Positions 35,769 through 46,440 of a stretch of DNA of 64,000 nucleotides are shown here, one piece after another; within the stretch, counting starts at the first letter, position 1, and every line of letters begins with the position of its first letter. The position numbers and the translations under genes are program-made. The DNA comes from Norana najaformis. Taxonomy: Eukaryota; Annelida; Clitellata; Crassiclitellata; Hormogastridae. Under the pieces are notes generated by a model. It had not been told where the DNA came from, did not search any database, and saw only the letters and a list, made by a program, of their open reading frames with translations. The stretch spans positions 9,989,561-10,053,560 of the forward strand of contig OZ029914.1 in assembly GCA_964023275.1 (NCBI GenBank). Reading direction: 5' to 3'.

Positions 35769-36074
35769 TTCATAGACCAGAATATGGCGCAGTTTGGCCA
35801 CTTCGAGAGAGACAAACAGATATTTTGGATGTGAATCGGTTGAATCTAGTTGAAGTTATAGATCCATGCGACCTTATTACCAGAATGTTTAGTAAGAGTG
35901 TTCTCAATGACAGGCAACAGAAGTTCATCAGCAGCCTACCCAATGACACTGATAAAGCTGGAGCACTGTTGGATATTTTGAGGCGTGGCAGTGAAGAGAA
36001 TTACTGGAAGACAGTCGCGTGTCTTCGTGAGTCAAATCAAGAACACGTTGCAGAAATTCTAAAGCATGGAGGAG
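35769..36074 (+). CDS. CARD exon 2 of G3
   Basis: 306 nt, phase 1 at both ends. Sequence ILDVNRLNLVEVIDPCDL, MFSKSVLNDRQQKFI, LPNDTDKAGALLDILRRGS, YWKTVACLRESNQEHVAEIL. It shows clearly more replacements from its G2 twin than CARD exon 1 does (about a dozen against one), so the two exons have diverged at different rates or one was homogenised. Confidence 0.8.
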
Positions 36075-36539
36075 GTTGGTTTTACAGGGTTTTATGAAAA
36101 TGCAGTGCCAGTTTTTCCACTGCAGAAAAATTCTGACTCCAGTTGAGTATCTCCTGTTAACAGGAGGTCCCATGCAATTGCCTATATTGCACACTGGTTA
36201 ATCCATCTTTGTCCATACTCTCTGAAGGTGCAGTGTAAGGCAATTGCGTTGAAATACTAAATAGTTAATGATAGGTTAAGCTTTGAAATAGAGATCGATA
36301 CTAGAATATCAATAATAGCTACATTCCAGGCCGACTATAGTTACCCCTCCTAAATGTAAATGTACGCGTTTTCATATAGCGACAGTACGGCCTTGGTTTT
36401 AATAAAGAGATTACCTTGCACATTAGCGGGATGGAAAATATCTGCTGGATGGCCAATATGCACATATAATAATAAGTGATAATAATTTTGCAACTTCTAA
36501 TGCGCCGATACGAGAATAACATCTGTCACCCTACTCTTA

Positions 36540-36760
36540 TTCATAGAACACATGATGTCATTATAATGTAATTATTACCAGCAACAAGGGCGGATTCTGT
36601 TTAATGAAACCTACGACATGTATAGTTAAAGGGGAATATTAATGAGGTGAGATTGGTGAGTTTGCATACAATTCATAACTACCCATTCAAGAATTTTAAA
36701 TAAAAAAACCAAACTTGAGATGGATTTTAAATTAGACAGGTCGCCGGGGTCGAGAGAAGG
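36540..36760 (-). mobile_element. LINE relic in G3 intron
   Basis: Short remnant of the same reverse transcriptase N-terminal block (DPDDLSNF-like on the minus strand) as at 9055-9290 and 31855-32060. Confidence 0.55.
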
Positions 36761-37132
36761 TTTTGAGAACTATGGCATGAGTAAACGCAGATGGGAAGGA
36801 TCATTATGATAAATTTATTATTGATGTAATTATTTAACTATTAGGTACGTGTGGTATGACGACTTCTGATTGTTTACATTATTGTAATACCATATTATAT
36901 CATGATATTATTTGGATAGTTAAACATTCTAGTCTTCTTGTATGCCTGTTCTGAGATATGAACAATCTGCTGATCTCGTGCAAGCTGTCAAGTCTAGTGA
37001 CCGTGTGAATCTTCATTTTCCATTTATGTTTAAGCCAGTAAGAATTTTAGCCTCTGCAACTGTGCCATTCCATTATACCATCTGTCCATTGTAACTATGT
37101 GACAATTCCTGATATTAATATTCTTGTTTCAG

Positions 37133-37492
37133 TTTTGGTACAAGTGCATGTTTCTAATGAGGAAGATCCTGAACAAGTGAATGAGGAGGAAGACAACATT
37201 GTTGAAGCCTTGGTTAATGTACTTCAGAACACAACACTTCCCCAGTACCAAAGAATAAGAGAGCGTTTAGACCTGCGAATAATGCGAGCTAAGAAGAGCC
37301 AGAGTATTGTTTTCTTCCTCTACTGCAAGACTCTAAAGGAGCTTTTGTATCTGTATGAGTTGCTGACGAAAGGAGAGTTCAAGAAAAATATTGCAATAGT
37401 CTTCGATCTGTTGATTACCAGAAGAAAAACAAGAGTATCGACAGTGAAATGGTCAGAAGAAGAGTTCACAAAAGCCAAGACAAACTTTGAGA
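37133..37492 (+). CDS. alpha/beta death-adaptor-like exon T3 of G3
   Basis: 360 nt, phase 1 at both ends, open. Reads VSNEEDPEQVNEEEDNIVEA, LQNTTLPQYQRIRERLDLRI, SQSIVFFLYCKT, LKELLYLYELLTKGEFKKNI, VKWSEEEFTKAKTNF. The central part (SIVFF to TRRKTRVSTV) is the same in all three copies, while the N-terminal acidic segment varies. Confidence 0.78.
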
Positions 37493-37729
37493 GTAAGTTT
37501 TCTCTGTCGCTTTCAGTTTCGCAGGTTGCAGTAGATTGGAAAATACTTTTGGGAAACTTTGTTGATTGTATTATCTGAAACTGTAGCAGTCAGTTTCATA
37601 TATTGTTCTCGCATATTTATATATCTTCACACTAAAAATAACAATATGGGTTAGGCCTAAATTTTCACAGGTCAGGAGTGCATATGCTGTTATCTTACTA
37701 CATTTTGCATCATCTTTATATTGAGTAAT

Positions 37730-37965
37730 AATAACAATAAATAAATATTAATAACAATTACAAAACAACAATAAAAACAACAGCAACAACAACAAAACAA
37801 CAATAAATAATAATAATAGTAATAATAATAATAATAATAGCAATGACAACAAGAATAAGAAGAAGAAAAAGAAGGCGAAGGAGAAGAAAGCGGAGAAGTA
37901 CAGGAAGAAGGAAGTGAAGGAGGAGGAGGAGTAGAAGAAGAAGGAGAAGAAGAAGAATTTGTGAA
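37730..37965. repeat. low-complexity AAC/AAT then GAA/GGA-rich tract
   Basis: Purine-rich simple sequence running up to the left end of transposon 2. The Ser/Pro/Tyr-rich reverse-strand frame here is an artefact of it. Confidence 0.9.
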
Positions 37966-38002
37966 AATCCTGAGGGACCTTTCTAGTTCAGAAACAAAAT
38001 AA

Positions 38003-40608
38003 CACTGGCCAACAGAGAAATTTTTTTTTCTTGTTGCCTTCGGTTTTAGACCTGTTCTTGGGGTAATTTTTGGCGCTGATTCAGAAAATGTCATTGGATT
38101 GAGTGCATCAGGTCTAGTTTCTGAGATATCGTCGATTTTGTAAAGAAAACCCAGTCCACTCTTTAAACGATGTCTTTGGCAAAACTAAAATGTCATAATA
38201 AGCTTTATTTATGGCTAATTATAATTCTTGCTGATTCATATAATGCCTACATCCTTATAATGTAAAATCAGCATATCTTGCCGCGTGCTGAGATATTGCT
38301 GATTCAACGAAATAACTATTCCGTAGCCTACAGCTTACTCAGCACTAAATTGATGGCCTCATTTAGAATTTATATGTGCTTATACAGCGTTTCATGGTTT
38401 CGAACTATGTAAATAGATTATGCTGAAGTCAGCATTTATAGCCTATATAAACCGCCTCCTGAAAGCTAGAGCAGCCGCAGTCCGTCTTAGGGCATATTAA
38501 GAGTTTGGTCGCAAGAACAATCTGTGAATGTGAGCATTAAATAACTACATGTTCTTACTATTTTTTAGGTTAGTCATTTTAATTCCTCAGATGCGAACAT
38601 CCTTAAGGTTATGGCTACTTCCAGACGGAGCTGCATTAACCATCCAGACATATTCTGCTACATTTGTGGGGGAATACACACTAAAAGCAAACAGGAAACC
38701 GATTTCTGAGTTTGTAAAAAGAGCATATGTAGGTTATTTTGGTGTCAAACTTGGAGATCAAGATAAGCAATGGGCTCCTCATACAGTATGCAAAACTTGT
38801 ATTGAACAATTGCGCCACTGGACAATTGGAAAGATAAGCTGCCTGAAATTTGGTGTACCGATGGTTTGGAGGGAACAGATAAACCACTTGGACGACTGTT
38901 ACTTTTGTATGGTTAATATCATAGGCATCATCGAAATAATCGTCACAAGTTGTCTTACCCTGATATACCTTCAGCCAGGAGACCTGATTCCGCATTCGGA
39001 TATTGTACCAGTTCCACCTTTTTGCGAACTACCTCAGCTCTCAGACGATGACACTTGCATGTCCAATATCGGACAAGATGACGAAAGTGAAGAAAGTGGG
39101 GGGCAGTGACAGTGATTTCCAATCAACTTCACACAGTGAACGTTTTGACCAAAAAGAGTTGAGTGATCTGATCAGGGACTTAAATCTTTCCAAAGAGTCC
39201 TCTGAATTGCTTGCGTCCAGACTAAAGAAAAAGAATGCACTTCAGCCTGGAACGAAAATTACAATTTATAGAAACAGAGAAAAGGATTTGCTGCCATTCT
39301 TTACCGAAGACAACAACCTAGTATTCTGTAATGACATCAGCAACTTATTGAAGAAAATTGGTCTGTCGGATTACAGCCCAGATGAGTGGCGTCTTTTTAT
39401 CGACAGTTGAAAACGTAGTCTGAAATGTGTGCTTTTAAATAACGGCAACAAATTTGGTTCTATTCCAAATCGGTCACTCCACCAGGATGAAAGAAGAGTA
39501 CAATGCCATCTCTTTAGTACTGGAAAAGATAAAATACAAAGAACATCAATGGGTAATTTGTGTAGACTTGAAGATGGTAAATTTCCTCTTTGGTCAACAA
39601 AGTGGCTACACAAAGTATCCCTGCTTTTTGTGTCTTTGGGACAGTAGAGCCAAGGCATGAACATTGGACAAGAAAAGATTGGCCTTCGAGGAAAGACATG
39701 GTGGTTGGAGCTCAAAATGTAATCAAGAAATCTTTGGTGGCACGAGATAGGATCATACTGCCACCACTACATATAAAGGTAGGCCTGATGAAACAATTTG
39801 TCAGGGCTTTGAATAAAGAAGGTTCATGCTTCGAATACATAGTACACAAGTTACCAGGAATTACAATGGAAAAATTGAAGGCTGGAATCTTCGATGGTCC
39901 ACAGATCAGGCAACTTATGAATGACCCACTTTTCATACCATCAATGAATGAAATCGAATCTTGTGCCTGGTCTTCCTTTGTTCTTGTAACTAAAAATTTT
40001 CTTGGCAACAAGAAGGCAGACAATTATGCACAACTAGTAGAGGATATGCTTCTTCATTTCAACAAGCTTGGCTGCAACATGAGCATTAAAGTCCATTATC
40101 TCCACAGGTCACTTAGATCGCTTTTCCAGAGAATCTTGGTGACTTCAGCGAAGAGCAAGGTGAAAGATTTCACCAAGACATCAAAACAATGGAAAATCGA
40201 TATCAAGGAAGATGGGATGCACGCATGATGGCAGACTATTGCTGGAATATTATGCGCGATTGTTCCGGCAGATGCCACACTCGGAAATCGTACAAAAGGA
40301 GCTTCTTCGGTGTCGAATGACTTGAAATTTTTATAACAAACTTGTTCTGTTTGGTATCATATAAGTGCAGTTTCAGGTACTACCATTTTCTTTTAAGTAT
40401 TTGTATTATTATGTTTATTTAGTGTATCACATAATAAATTGAGCACTACATAATTATAGCTATAGCCTTATGTTTTATGGGCGAGCAGAGGCAAGGACTG
40501 GTATATGGCATAATGTTCTATATCTCGAAAACTAGACCTGCTGGGAGAAAACTGGTGCCTTTTCTGGAATCAGCAGGTCAAATATACCCAGAAACAGTTC
40601 TAACATTT
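38003..40608 (+). mobile_element. CACTG-terminated DNA transposon, copy 2 (right end missing)
   Basis: The left end begins CACTGGCCAACAG and the whole length matches copy 1 almost base for base up to ACATTTGA near 40610. There the last 28 or so bases of the element, with the inverted repeat, are absent. The 12 bases GAAACAAAATAA occur just left of the element (37991-38002) and at the truncated right edge (40609-40620). The flanks differ from those of copy 1, so this was a separate insertion. It lies in the last intron of G3, in the same orientation. Confidence 0.88.
38611..40320 (+). pseudogene. broken transposase of copy 2
   Basis: Same protein as in copy 1 but interrupted by many single-base insertions or deletions (for example in TGTGGGGGAATAC, ATCATCGAAAT, GGGGGGCAG, CCAAATCGG, GCCAAGGCATG, CACAGGTCAC). 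It also has a stop at FIDS (GACAGTTGA), next to the proposed first catalytic Asp. It cannot encode a full protein as written. Confidence 0.85.
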
Positions 40609-41021
40609 GAAACAAAATAATTAACACCTTTGCTTTCTGTGGCATTTTGCTCTACTGGATCTTGGTAAACTATAACCATTCAGCAATTTTCTGTTCTCCA
40701 AAGAACTGTTTGGCTCATGAAGTATCTTTTCTACCCCGGAGAAAAATAATACTTTACTCTTAATCTGATTTGCTACAAAATTTTATTCGCGGTCTCATAA
40801 CAAAGCTTTATCGACTGCATTTTGATAGGCTCTTTTCCGCCACAAAGCAGAACAGTTCAGACAGGTCTGAACCAGTCCTTGACTCTTCACAACGTACGTG
40901 CTGATTGGTTCCCACAGTTTAACGACATCTCCTGGCATAAAAGGCCGTTGACGTGGCCCTCCTGCTTTATTCAGGCTTGGGACTAGCAATACCCGACTAA
41001 AGGCAGTGGCGGAGTAACACC

Positions 41022-41089
41022 GTACGGGCGTCGTTCCCGTACGGGCGTCGTTCCCATAAGGGCGTCGTTCCCGTACGGGCGTCGTTCCC
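41022..41089. repeat. 17-bp minisatellite, four units
   Basis: Units GTACGGGCGTCGTTCCC, repeated four times with only the third altered (ATAAGGGCG...). The parallel place in G1 (about 10832-10870) has about two diverged units. Confidence 0.9.
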
Positions 41090-41139
41090 AGACACTTTAA
41101 TGTTTATTTTAAGCGCGAGATACAGCCGTATGCGTACGG

Positions 41140-41860
41140 GGTTTAATCAAGGGCATGAGACGTATTTCACCAATATTGCATTCATTACATTGGTTGCCAG
41201 TCGAGCAAAGAATCCAGTTTAAAATCTGTCTTAAAGTTCGCACAGGACTACATTTAAATCAGCCGACCTATCTCTCTTGCATGCTGAATAGTCGTAACAA
41301 CAAATATTGCACTCGATCAATTGACGCTACGATTCTCGGCATTTGCTGCCAAGTTCTAGTTGTTGTGTCAGATCTGTTATATCATTCAGATCTAAACTTA
41401 TGACTTTTTTTCAACTTACTTACCCGCCGTTGCCAATAGTTTCTGGTATCTCTGACCTATCAGAATTCCGCTTGCTTCTCCAATATATTATGATCTTGAA
41501 TTCGGTGCCTTAAGCATTATGTTAATAATCCGATCTATATCCCACGCATGCACTGCTCCTTGACTTTGGTACGATCTCCCACATAAAACTGCCATCCAAA
41601 ATTAATTCCCACTTTCCAAGAAATCTTACTATGATCCATCCACTCCGCCTTCTTCCCATTTATGTCAACCTAAACTAACACACTGCGACAGTTACTCTTT
41701 CTCCTCTCTCTAGACTTCTGTGGCAATCACAATTTGTTTTTCATACGGTGTCTTTGACCAACACCTCTAATATGACGCAGCGATCTCGAATAAGTTGGTG
41801 CTGGCACTAAGCTTTAAGTAGCGTTTTAGAAATGTTTGAATTTATGTCTACGATTTTTAT
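41140..41860 (+). mobile_element. LINE C-terminal fragment (paralogue of 10900-11640)
   Basis: Contains LHSLHWLPVEQRIQFKICLKV and HLNQPTYLSCML. It is the same insertion as in G1, carried along by duplication. Confidence 0.7.
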
Positions 41861-41929
41861 GCACAGTAACGTCAACAAAGGTTACGATGACAACAAAAAC
41901 TGATTTAGCGAATTAAAAAATGTTGATGC

Positions 41930-42125
41930 TGATGATGAATTCCCTGCCCGAAGGTAGGTCTATGCCACAAGGGGGTGGATGGTTGAGGTGGTTTCCCGTT
42001 GCCTTCCTTGCAGACAATTGTGGTGAGCAACTTGTTCAAGGTCGCTACTTAGTGTCTTGAGGCAGATTCGAACCCCCGACCCTCCAGTTACAAAGCACAG
42101 AACATACCGCTACACCACCGCATTC
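41930..42125 (-). repeat. tRNA-derived SINE (paralogue of 11730-11935)
   Basis: On the minus strand it has a tRNA-like head with a GGTGTAGCGG D arm, an anticodon loop TTTGTAA and box B GGGTTCGAATC, plus the shared body. Confidence 0.55.
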
Positions 42126-43218
42126 AGCCAATTAAATTTAAATAGCAAATTAACGAGTTACACTAACATTGTGTAGTAGTTCGATTTACCGCCAGTTGAT
42201 CGCCGATTTTCTGAGAAGAACAGATGCAAGAAACTTGAAATATCCTCTTTTACAAATGAGTTCTTAGTGAATAGCAGATCGAAGAGCAATAATGTTCGAT
42301 AATATATATTCGTTGCGTTCATGACCAAAGATAGTGAAACCTTGAGAAGATTAGTCCGTCGTTGACTAAGTCGGCATAGGAAGAGGTGGCGATATTTAAG
42401 CCGTATTATATTCAGCTTCTGACTGCTTGAGTGAGATGATCATCTTAATGACATTGCAATACTAGCTGTTCGATGAAGTCTGTTTGCATTGTCAAAGACT
42501 TTCGATCTTGTGTATGAAGAATATATAGTATTATGTCACGTGCACGTTTTCAATTGGTGTTTCTTTGCGGAAAAACTCAGAACTTTTAAGCTGGATGAAT
42601 TGTTTTACGGGTTGCGATACGTGGGCTCTTCTAGTTCTATGAAAATGAAGTCATAGGCTACTTGTGGTTAATGTTTTAACCATTTTGCATCCAAACTATT
42701 TTTTGGTCAACTAAATATAATAAAATCAGTTGAAATTGTACAGCCTAACATTGTACTGTGGTTACATCTTATCTCATACAGTTTACTAATGACTTAGTAT
42801 CCTAATATCCAAGTACAAATCTCCGAAATTATTGGACCCTATTGCCATTGATAAAACGTGTTTCAGTTCAACAGTAGTTCCCAGCGGAGACGTAGTTCTG
42901 AAAGATTATGTTATCTTGTTTTGTTTACAAACTGTCAAGTGCGCGAGGATGACATGTGCTGCAAGTGCATTTGCATGAACCAATAATTAGATTCACAATT
43001 AAGCTCGTTACAAAATTTGAGGCTTCAGTTATGGAGATATGCAGTGCCCCTTGTTTAGTTTTATGCTACAATTTTTCTTCAAAAAACGTCATCGGATCAG
43101 TAATATAATGCATTTCTCTTGTGGACTGACCTAATTGTGGCTTGGCTTTGCTGTGCCAGTGCTTGATACAAAATATGGAAATAATTAAATTTCTTAACGG
43201 CTTTGTTTTTATTTGCAG
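42126..43218. other. last intron of G3, duplicated sequence
   Basis: Collinear with 11936-13030 of G1. No exon. It ends in a good acceptor (TTTTTATTTGCAG). Confidence 0.55.
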
Positions 43219-44123
43219 CGAAACTTCTTTACAAATTGGATCCAGTTTTAGTTCAGACGATCAAAACAAAAACCTCAGAAGAAGAAAAACGGATCTGTGC
43301 ATTGACGATCTTAGACAAAGAATTGTTTGTTGTGAGTTTCAGAAGTTCAAAAGTTGAAGTTTACGATTCGGTGAAATTCAGTTTCAGTCGTCGATGGAAT
43401 TTGAAGGAATTAATTGATCCTTGGGACATAGGATCCTGCAACAAAAATAAATGTCTCTACATCTTGGCTGACAAAAGCCACTTTCGGTCACAGGAAATTT
43501 TGAGAGTTGATCCGAATGGAAAATTAATAAGCAAATGGTCAACAGGAGAAAAATATTCGGGTTGGAGTTTGTCTGTCACGGATGAATCAAATGTCATTTT
43601 TACTGTTTATGATAAAAAAACATTAAATGAATATTCACCAGATGGACAATTGATCCGTGAAATAAATCTAGCACACGCAGGTATTTATGGTCCACGCCAT
43701 GCTATAAAACTGACCAATGGTCATTTCGTGGTCATTGATGGCAAATCATTTTTGGCTAGGTCAGTTGGGCCGCCGATTGAGCCGACTGTTTGTGTAGTGG
43801 ATGGAGATGGAAAACTTAAGAAGTCATTCGGTGAAGAACTAGGATCGACCATTGGACAAATGAATCATCCAGGCTATTTGGCCGTCGATGGAAGTGGATT
43901 TGTGATGGTCGCTGATGAGGAGAACAGACGAGTTTTGTTACTGGATTCAGATTTGCAATTTCAGAGAGAAATTCTCACAAAAGAAAAACTCGGATTGCGA
44001 CTTCCAAGGAGGATTCTTCTGGATCAGACAAATAATCGACTGTTTGTGGCTGACAGGGGACAATGGGACTATAAGAAGCACATTTACAAAGATACACAAA
44101 TCTTGATTTTTGAGTTTAGATAA
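43219..44123 (+). CDS. NHL beta-propeller terminal exon N3 of G3 (intact)
   Basis: 905 nt from the acceptor to TAA, open throughout, starting in phase 1. It encodes about 300 residues: a leader helix (KLLYKLDPVLVQTIK), then propeller blades with repeats such as ILRVDPNGKLISKWSTG, LNEYSPDGQLIREI, CVVDGDGKLKKSFG, YLAVDGSGFVMVADEENRRV and ILLDQTNNRLFVADRG. It closes with ILIFEFR, which probably completes the first blade. The PxxLAVDxxGxVxVADxxNxRV pattern is the NHL signature. It is the only one of four NHL exons in the window without damage. Confidence 0.88.
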
Positions 44124-46030
44124 TTAAGTTAAATATAACAATACATTAACTTGAAACCCAGGTATTGTGTATTTCTGGTATATTAAAAAGAGAAATGAAC
44201 AATATCTGGACAATATATGGACAATATAAATACCTGGTTTGTTCTTTTCATGCAATGCTTGTATTCTCGAAAGGCGACAACTAATTTTCGAAGAAAAAGG
44301 CTTCCATACTGTTGTGTTGTAATTCAGAGATTAGATTCAGGATTTATTAGCTTAATAATGTTTTTCTAACATCTAGTTAAAACCAAACTACAAAGAACAG
44401 AACCTGAACTTTAGGGTCATTCCAGCTCAACTCAACCAATTCCGAGGAAAGTTCCGGCCCGACCATTTCAGAATTGGCTGAAATTTTAATCACATGTTGC
44501 AAGATGTATTGGATGGAAAAGCCCAAACTTTTTCTGCAATATATCAAATACTTTCCAAGACATCGTTGATTCCGTGACCTCACCCTCCGAAGGCATTTCG
44601 CGAAACTTCACAATGTCCACTTTTTGAGAATTGATTTCTCTAGAGCTTTTAAACCAATTTAGATGATTTTTTGTGTCCAGTTTCTTGTGCAGATTACAAA
44701 AATATAATTATTATTTCTGTGTGTCCTATGATTTCAGCTGTATTAAATGTCAAAAGTGCCTTCAAATTCATTTTATTTCTAAATTTTGCAATATTCAGTG
44801 ATCAATATCTCCACAATTACCAGGCACAATGCAATCAATTTTTATAGGTATACTGTCTATTTAGCTGGCAATTACTTGGCAGAGTTTGACTTGATTACTT
44901 AGTCGCATCTGCTGGATATAGTAGGTCAAAGTTCACCAAATCTGACAAGGGGGATCAGAGAGAAAAAATATTCCCAAAAAGGGTCAGAGAAATATTGTTT
45001 TTTATTGCATTTTCTGATAGAACATAGATCATTTGATAAGTGATCCAAAATTCCCGATGGCTTTTTTGTTTTAAGGAGTTTACAGAGTGTCAAATATGGT
45101 CATTTTTTGGCATCACGAGTTGCAGTTATGGGCGGTATTAACAGACTTGTTACCCTAACATATCAATATCAAAACTGTGAAATCAATGTGATCACTTTTT
45201 AAAATATAAATGCAACATATCTAAGTAATTTTTATCTAAAATACAGTTAACATAAACATTTCTTTATCATAATTAAAGTGAATTTATGAACAAATTTCAT
45301 GTTAATTGGTGGTCTATGAAACTACATATGATAAAATATTCTGTGGAGCTGCTAAACACCTAAAAATATCAAAATAGTGTCAGTTATGCATACAGCATCA
45401 TATTTTGGGAGTTTTCTGTACATAAGGTGAAAATTTAGTTGTTACAGCCTTCCAAACTGCATCGTCCAACTGATACTGATACCGACGTGTGTTATTACTG
45501 CGTGCTCAAGGTGCTGGTACAAAACGAAGGATATGTTGGAATGGAACCCAGCATGTGTCATCATGTCTTAGATGTGTTAGATGATAGCTTCCCCTGCTCT
45601 GTGTACTTGACGATTTTCTTGGTGAACAGTCAAAAGAAACTTCAAATGTTATCTTTGAAAAATTAGTTTTGTCAATGTGACATCGAAGAACGACGTTGAT
45701 AGTGTTTGATAATAAATCGTTGTTCGTTGCGTTCGTGTCAGAAGCGAGTTAAACTACTGTACACAGTTGTTAGTTCGTTAGTTAGTTGTTAGTTAGTTAA
45801 TTAGTTGTTAGTTAGCTAATCAGTTGTTAGTTAATTAGTTGTTAATTAGTTAATTAGTTGTTAATTAGTTAATTAGTTGTTAGTTAATTAGTTGTTAGTT
45901 AGGTAATTAGTTAGTTAGTTAATTAGTTAGCTGCTGACTAAGTCGATGTCGGAAGAGGAGGTGATGTCTGAGGCGTATCATGTTCAGTTTCTGACTGCTT
46001 AAGTGAGACGATCATCTTCCTAACAAAAAA
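44124..46030. other. gene-poor AT-rich region
   Basis: No convincing exon. The short Thr/Asp-rich frame at 45439-45666 has no recognisable domain. A TTAGTTAG-type tandem tract is listed separately. Confidence 0.5.
45762..45935. repeat. TTAGTTAG/TTAATTAG-type tandem repeat
   Basis: Irregular array of TTAGTTGTTAG, TTAATTAG and TTAGTTAG units over about 170 bp. Confidence 0.85.
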
Positions 46031-46298
46031 GCGAACTTTTGATAAAGTCTGCTTGCCTTGTGAAAGATCGATTCTTGTATCTGATGAATCTTTTCCTGTC
46101 GATGGCCTTGAATATGCACTTCAAAACACTCCCTCTATATTCTACTATCTGTATCTGTGTGTCCCACTGCATATCTGTGAATGTCTCTTCTATTGCTCTC
46201 TCTTCAGCCTTGCCGTCTATCGCGCTCTCTCTGTCTCTGTCTTTCTCTGATTTTCTCTTCATTACGTATTCCCTATTTTTCTGTCTGTCTTGTGATTA

Positions 46299-46317
46299 CA
46301 CTGGCCAACACATAATT
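46299..46317 (-). mobile_element. orphan right end of the CACTG transposon
   Basis: CACTGGCCAACACATAATT matches, inverted, the last 19 bases of copy 1 (17583-17601), including the part beyond the inverted repeat. No further element sequence follows. It lies 124 bp before the acceptor of NHL exon N4. Confidence 0.65.
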
Positions 46318-46440
46318 ATCCACATAGCCTCTCTATGTCAATTGCGTTGGTTTCGAATTGCAATATCTGCAATAATAAAATAACAGTTCTTTTACATGGG
46401 AATACTTTAAATTAATTACCGAATTTGTCTTGATTTTCAG

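Larger units (their letters stand above)
33654..44123 (+). other. gene model G3: CARD-CARD-alpha/beta-NHL protein
   Basis: Join 33654-33702, 34725-34988, 35769-36074, 37133-37492 and 43219-44123. The total is 1884 nt, which is 627 residues plus stop with no interruption. Predicted order: leader (1-16), CARD 1 (about 20-104), CARD 2 (about 120-206), alpha/beta domain (about 207-326), NHL propeller (about 327-627). All four introns are phase 1 with GT/AG ends. This looks like a cytosolic sensor or scaffold. The propeller would recognise a partner and the CARDs would recruit signalling proteins, by analogy with CARD- and NHL-bearing immune proteins. Function is inference. The last intron holds transposon 2 and other repeats. 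Confidence 0.75.

Noticed and set aside
37690-38094. Ser/Pro/Tyr-rich 134-aa frame on - strand
   Set aside because: Reverse reading of GAA/AAT simple sequence and the transposon end; no domain or splice context.
43142-43357. 71-aa frame over the start of NHL exon N3
   Set aside because: Shadow of the intact N3 frame and its acceptor.
45439-45666. 75-aa hypothetical protein
   Set aside because: No recognisable motif, no splice or duplicate support, and AT-rich surroundings.
46039-46383. 114-aa frame upstream of N4
   Set aside because: Low-complexity C/T-rich intron-like sequence; no match to leader, CARD or T exons.
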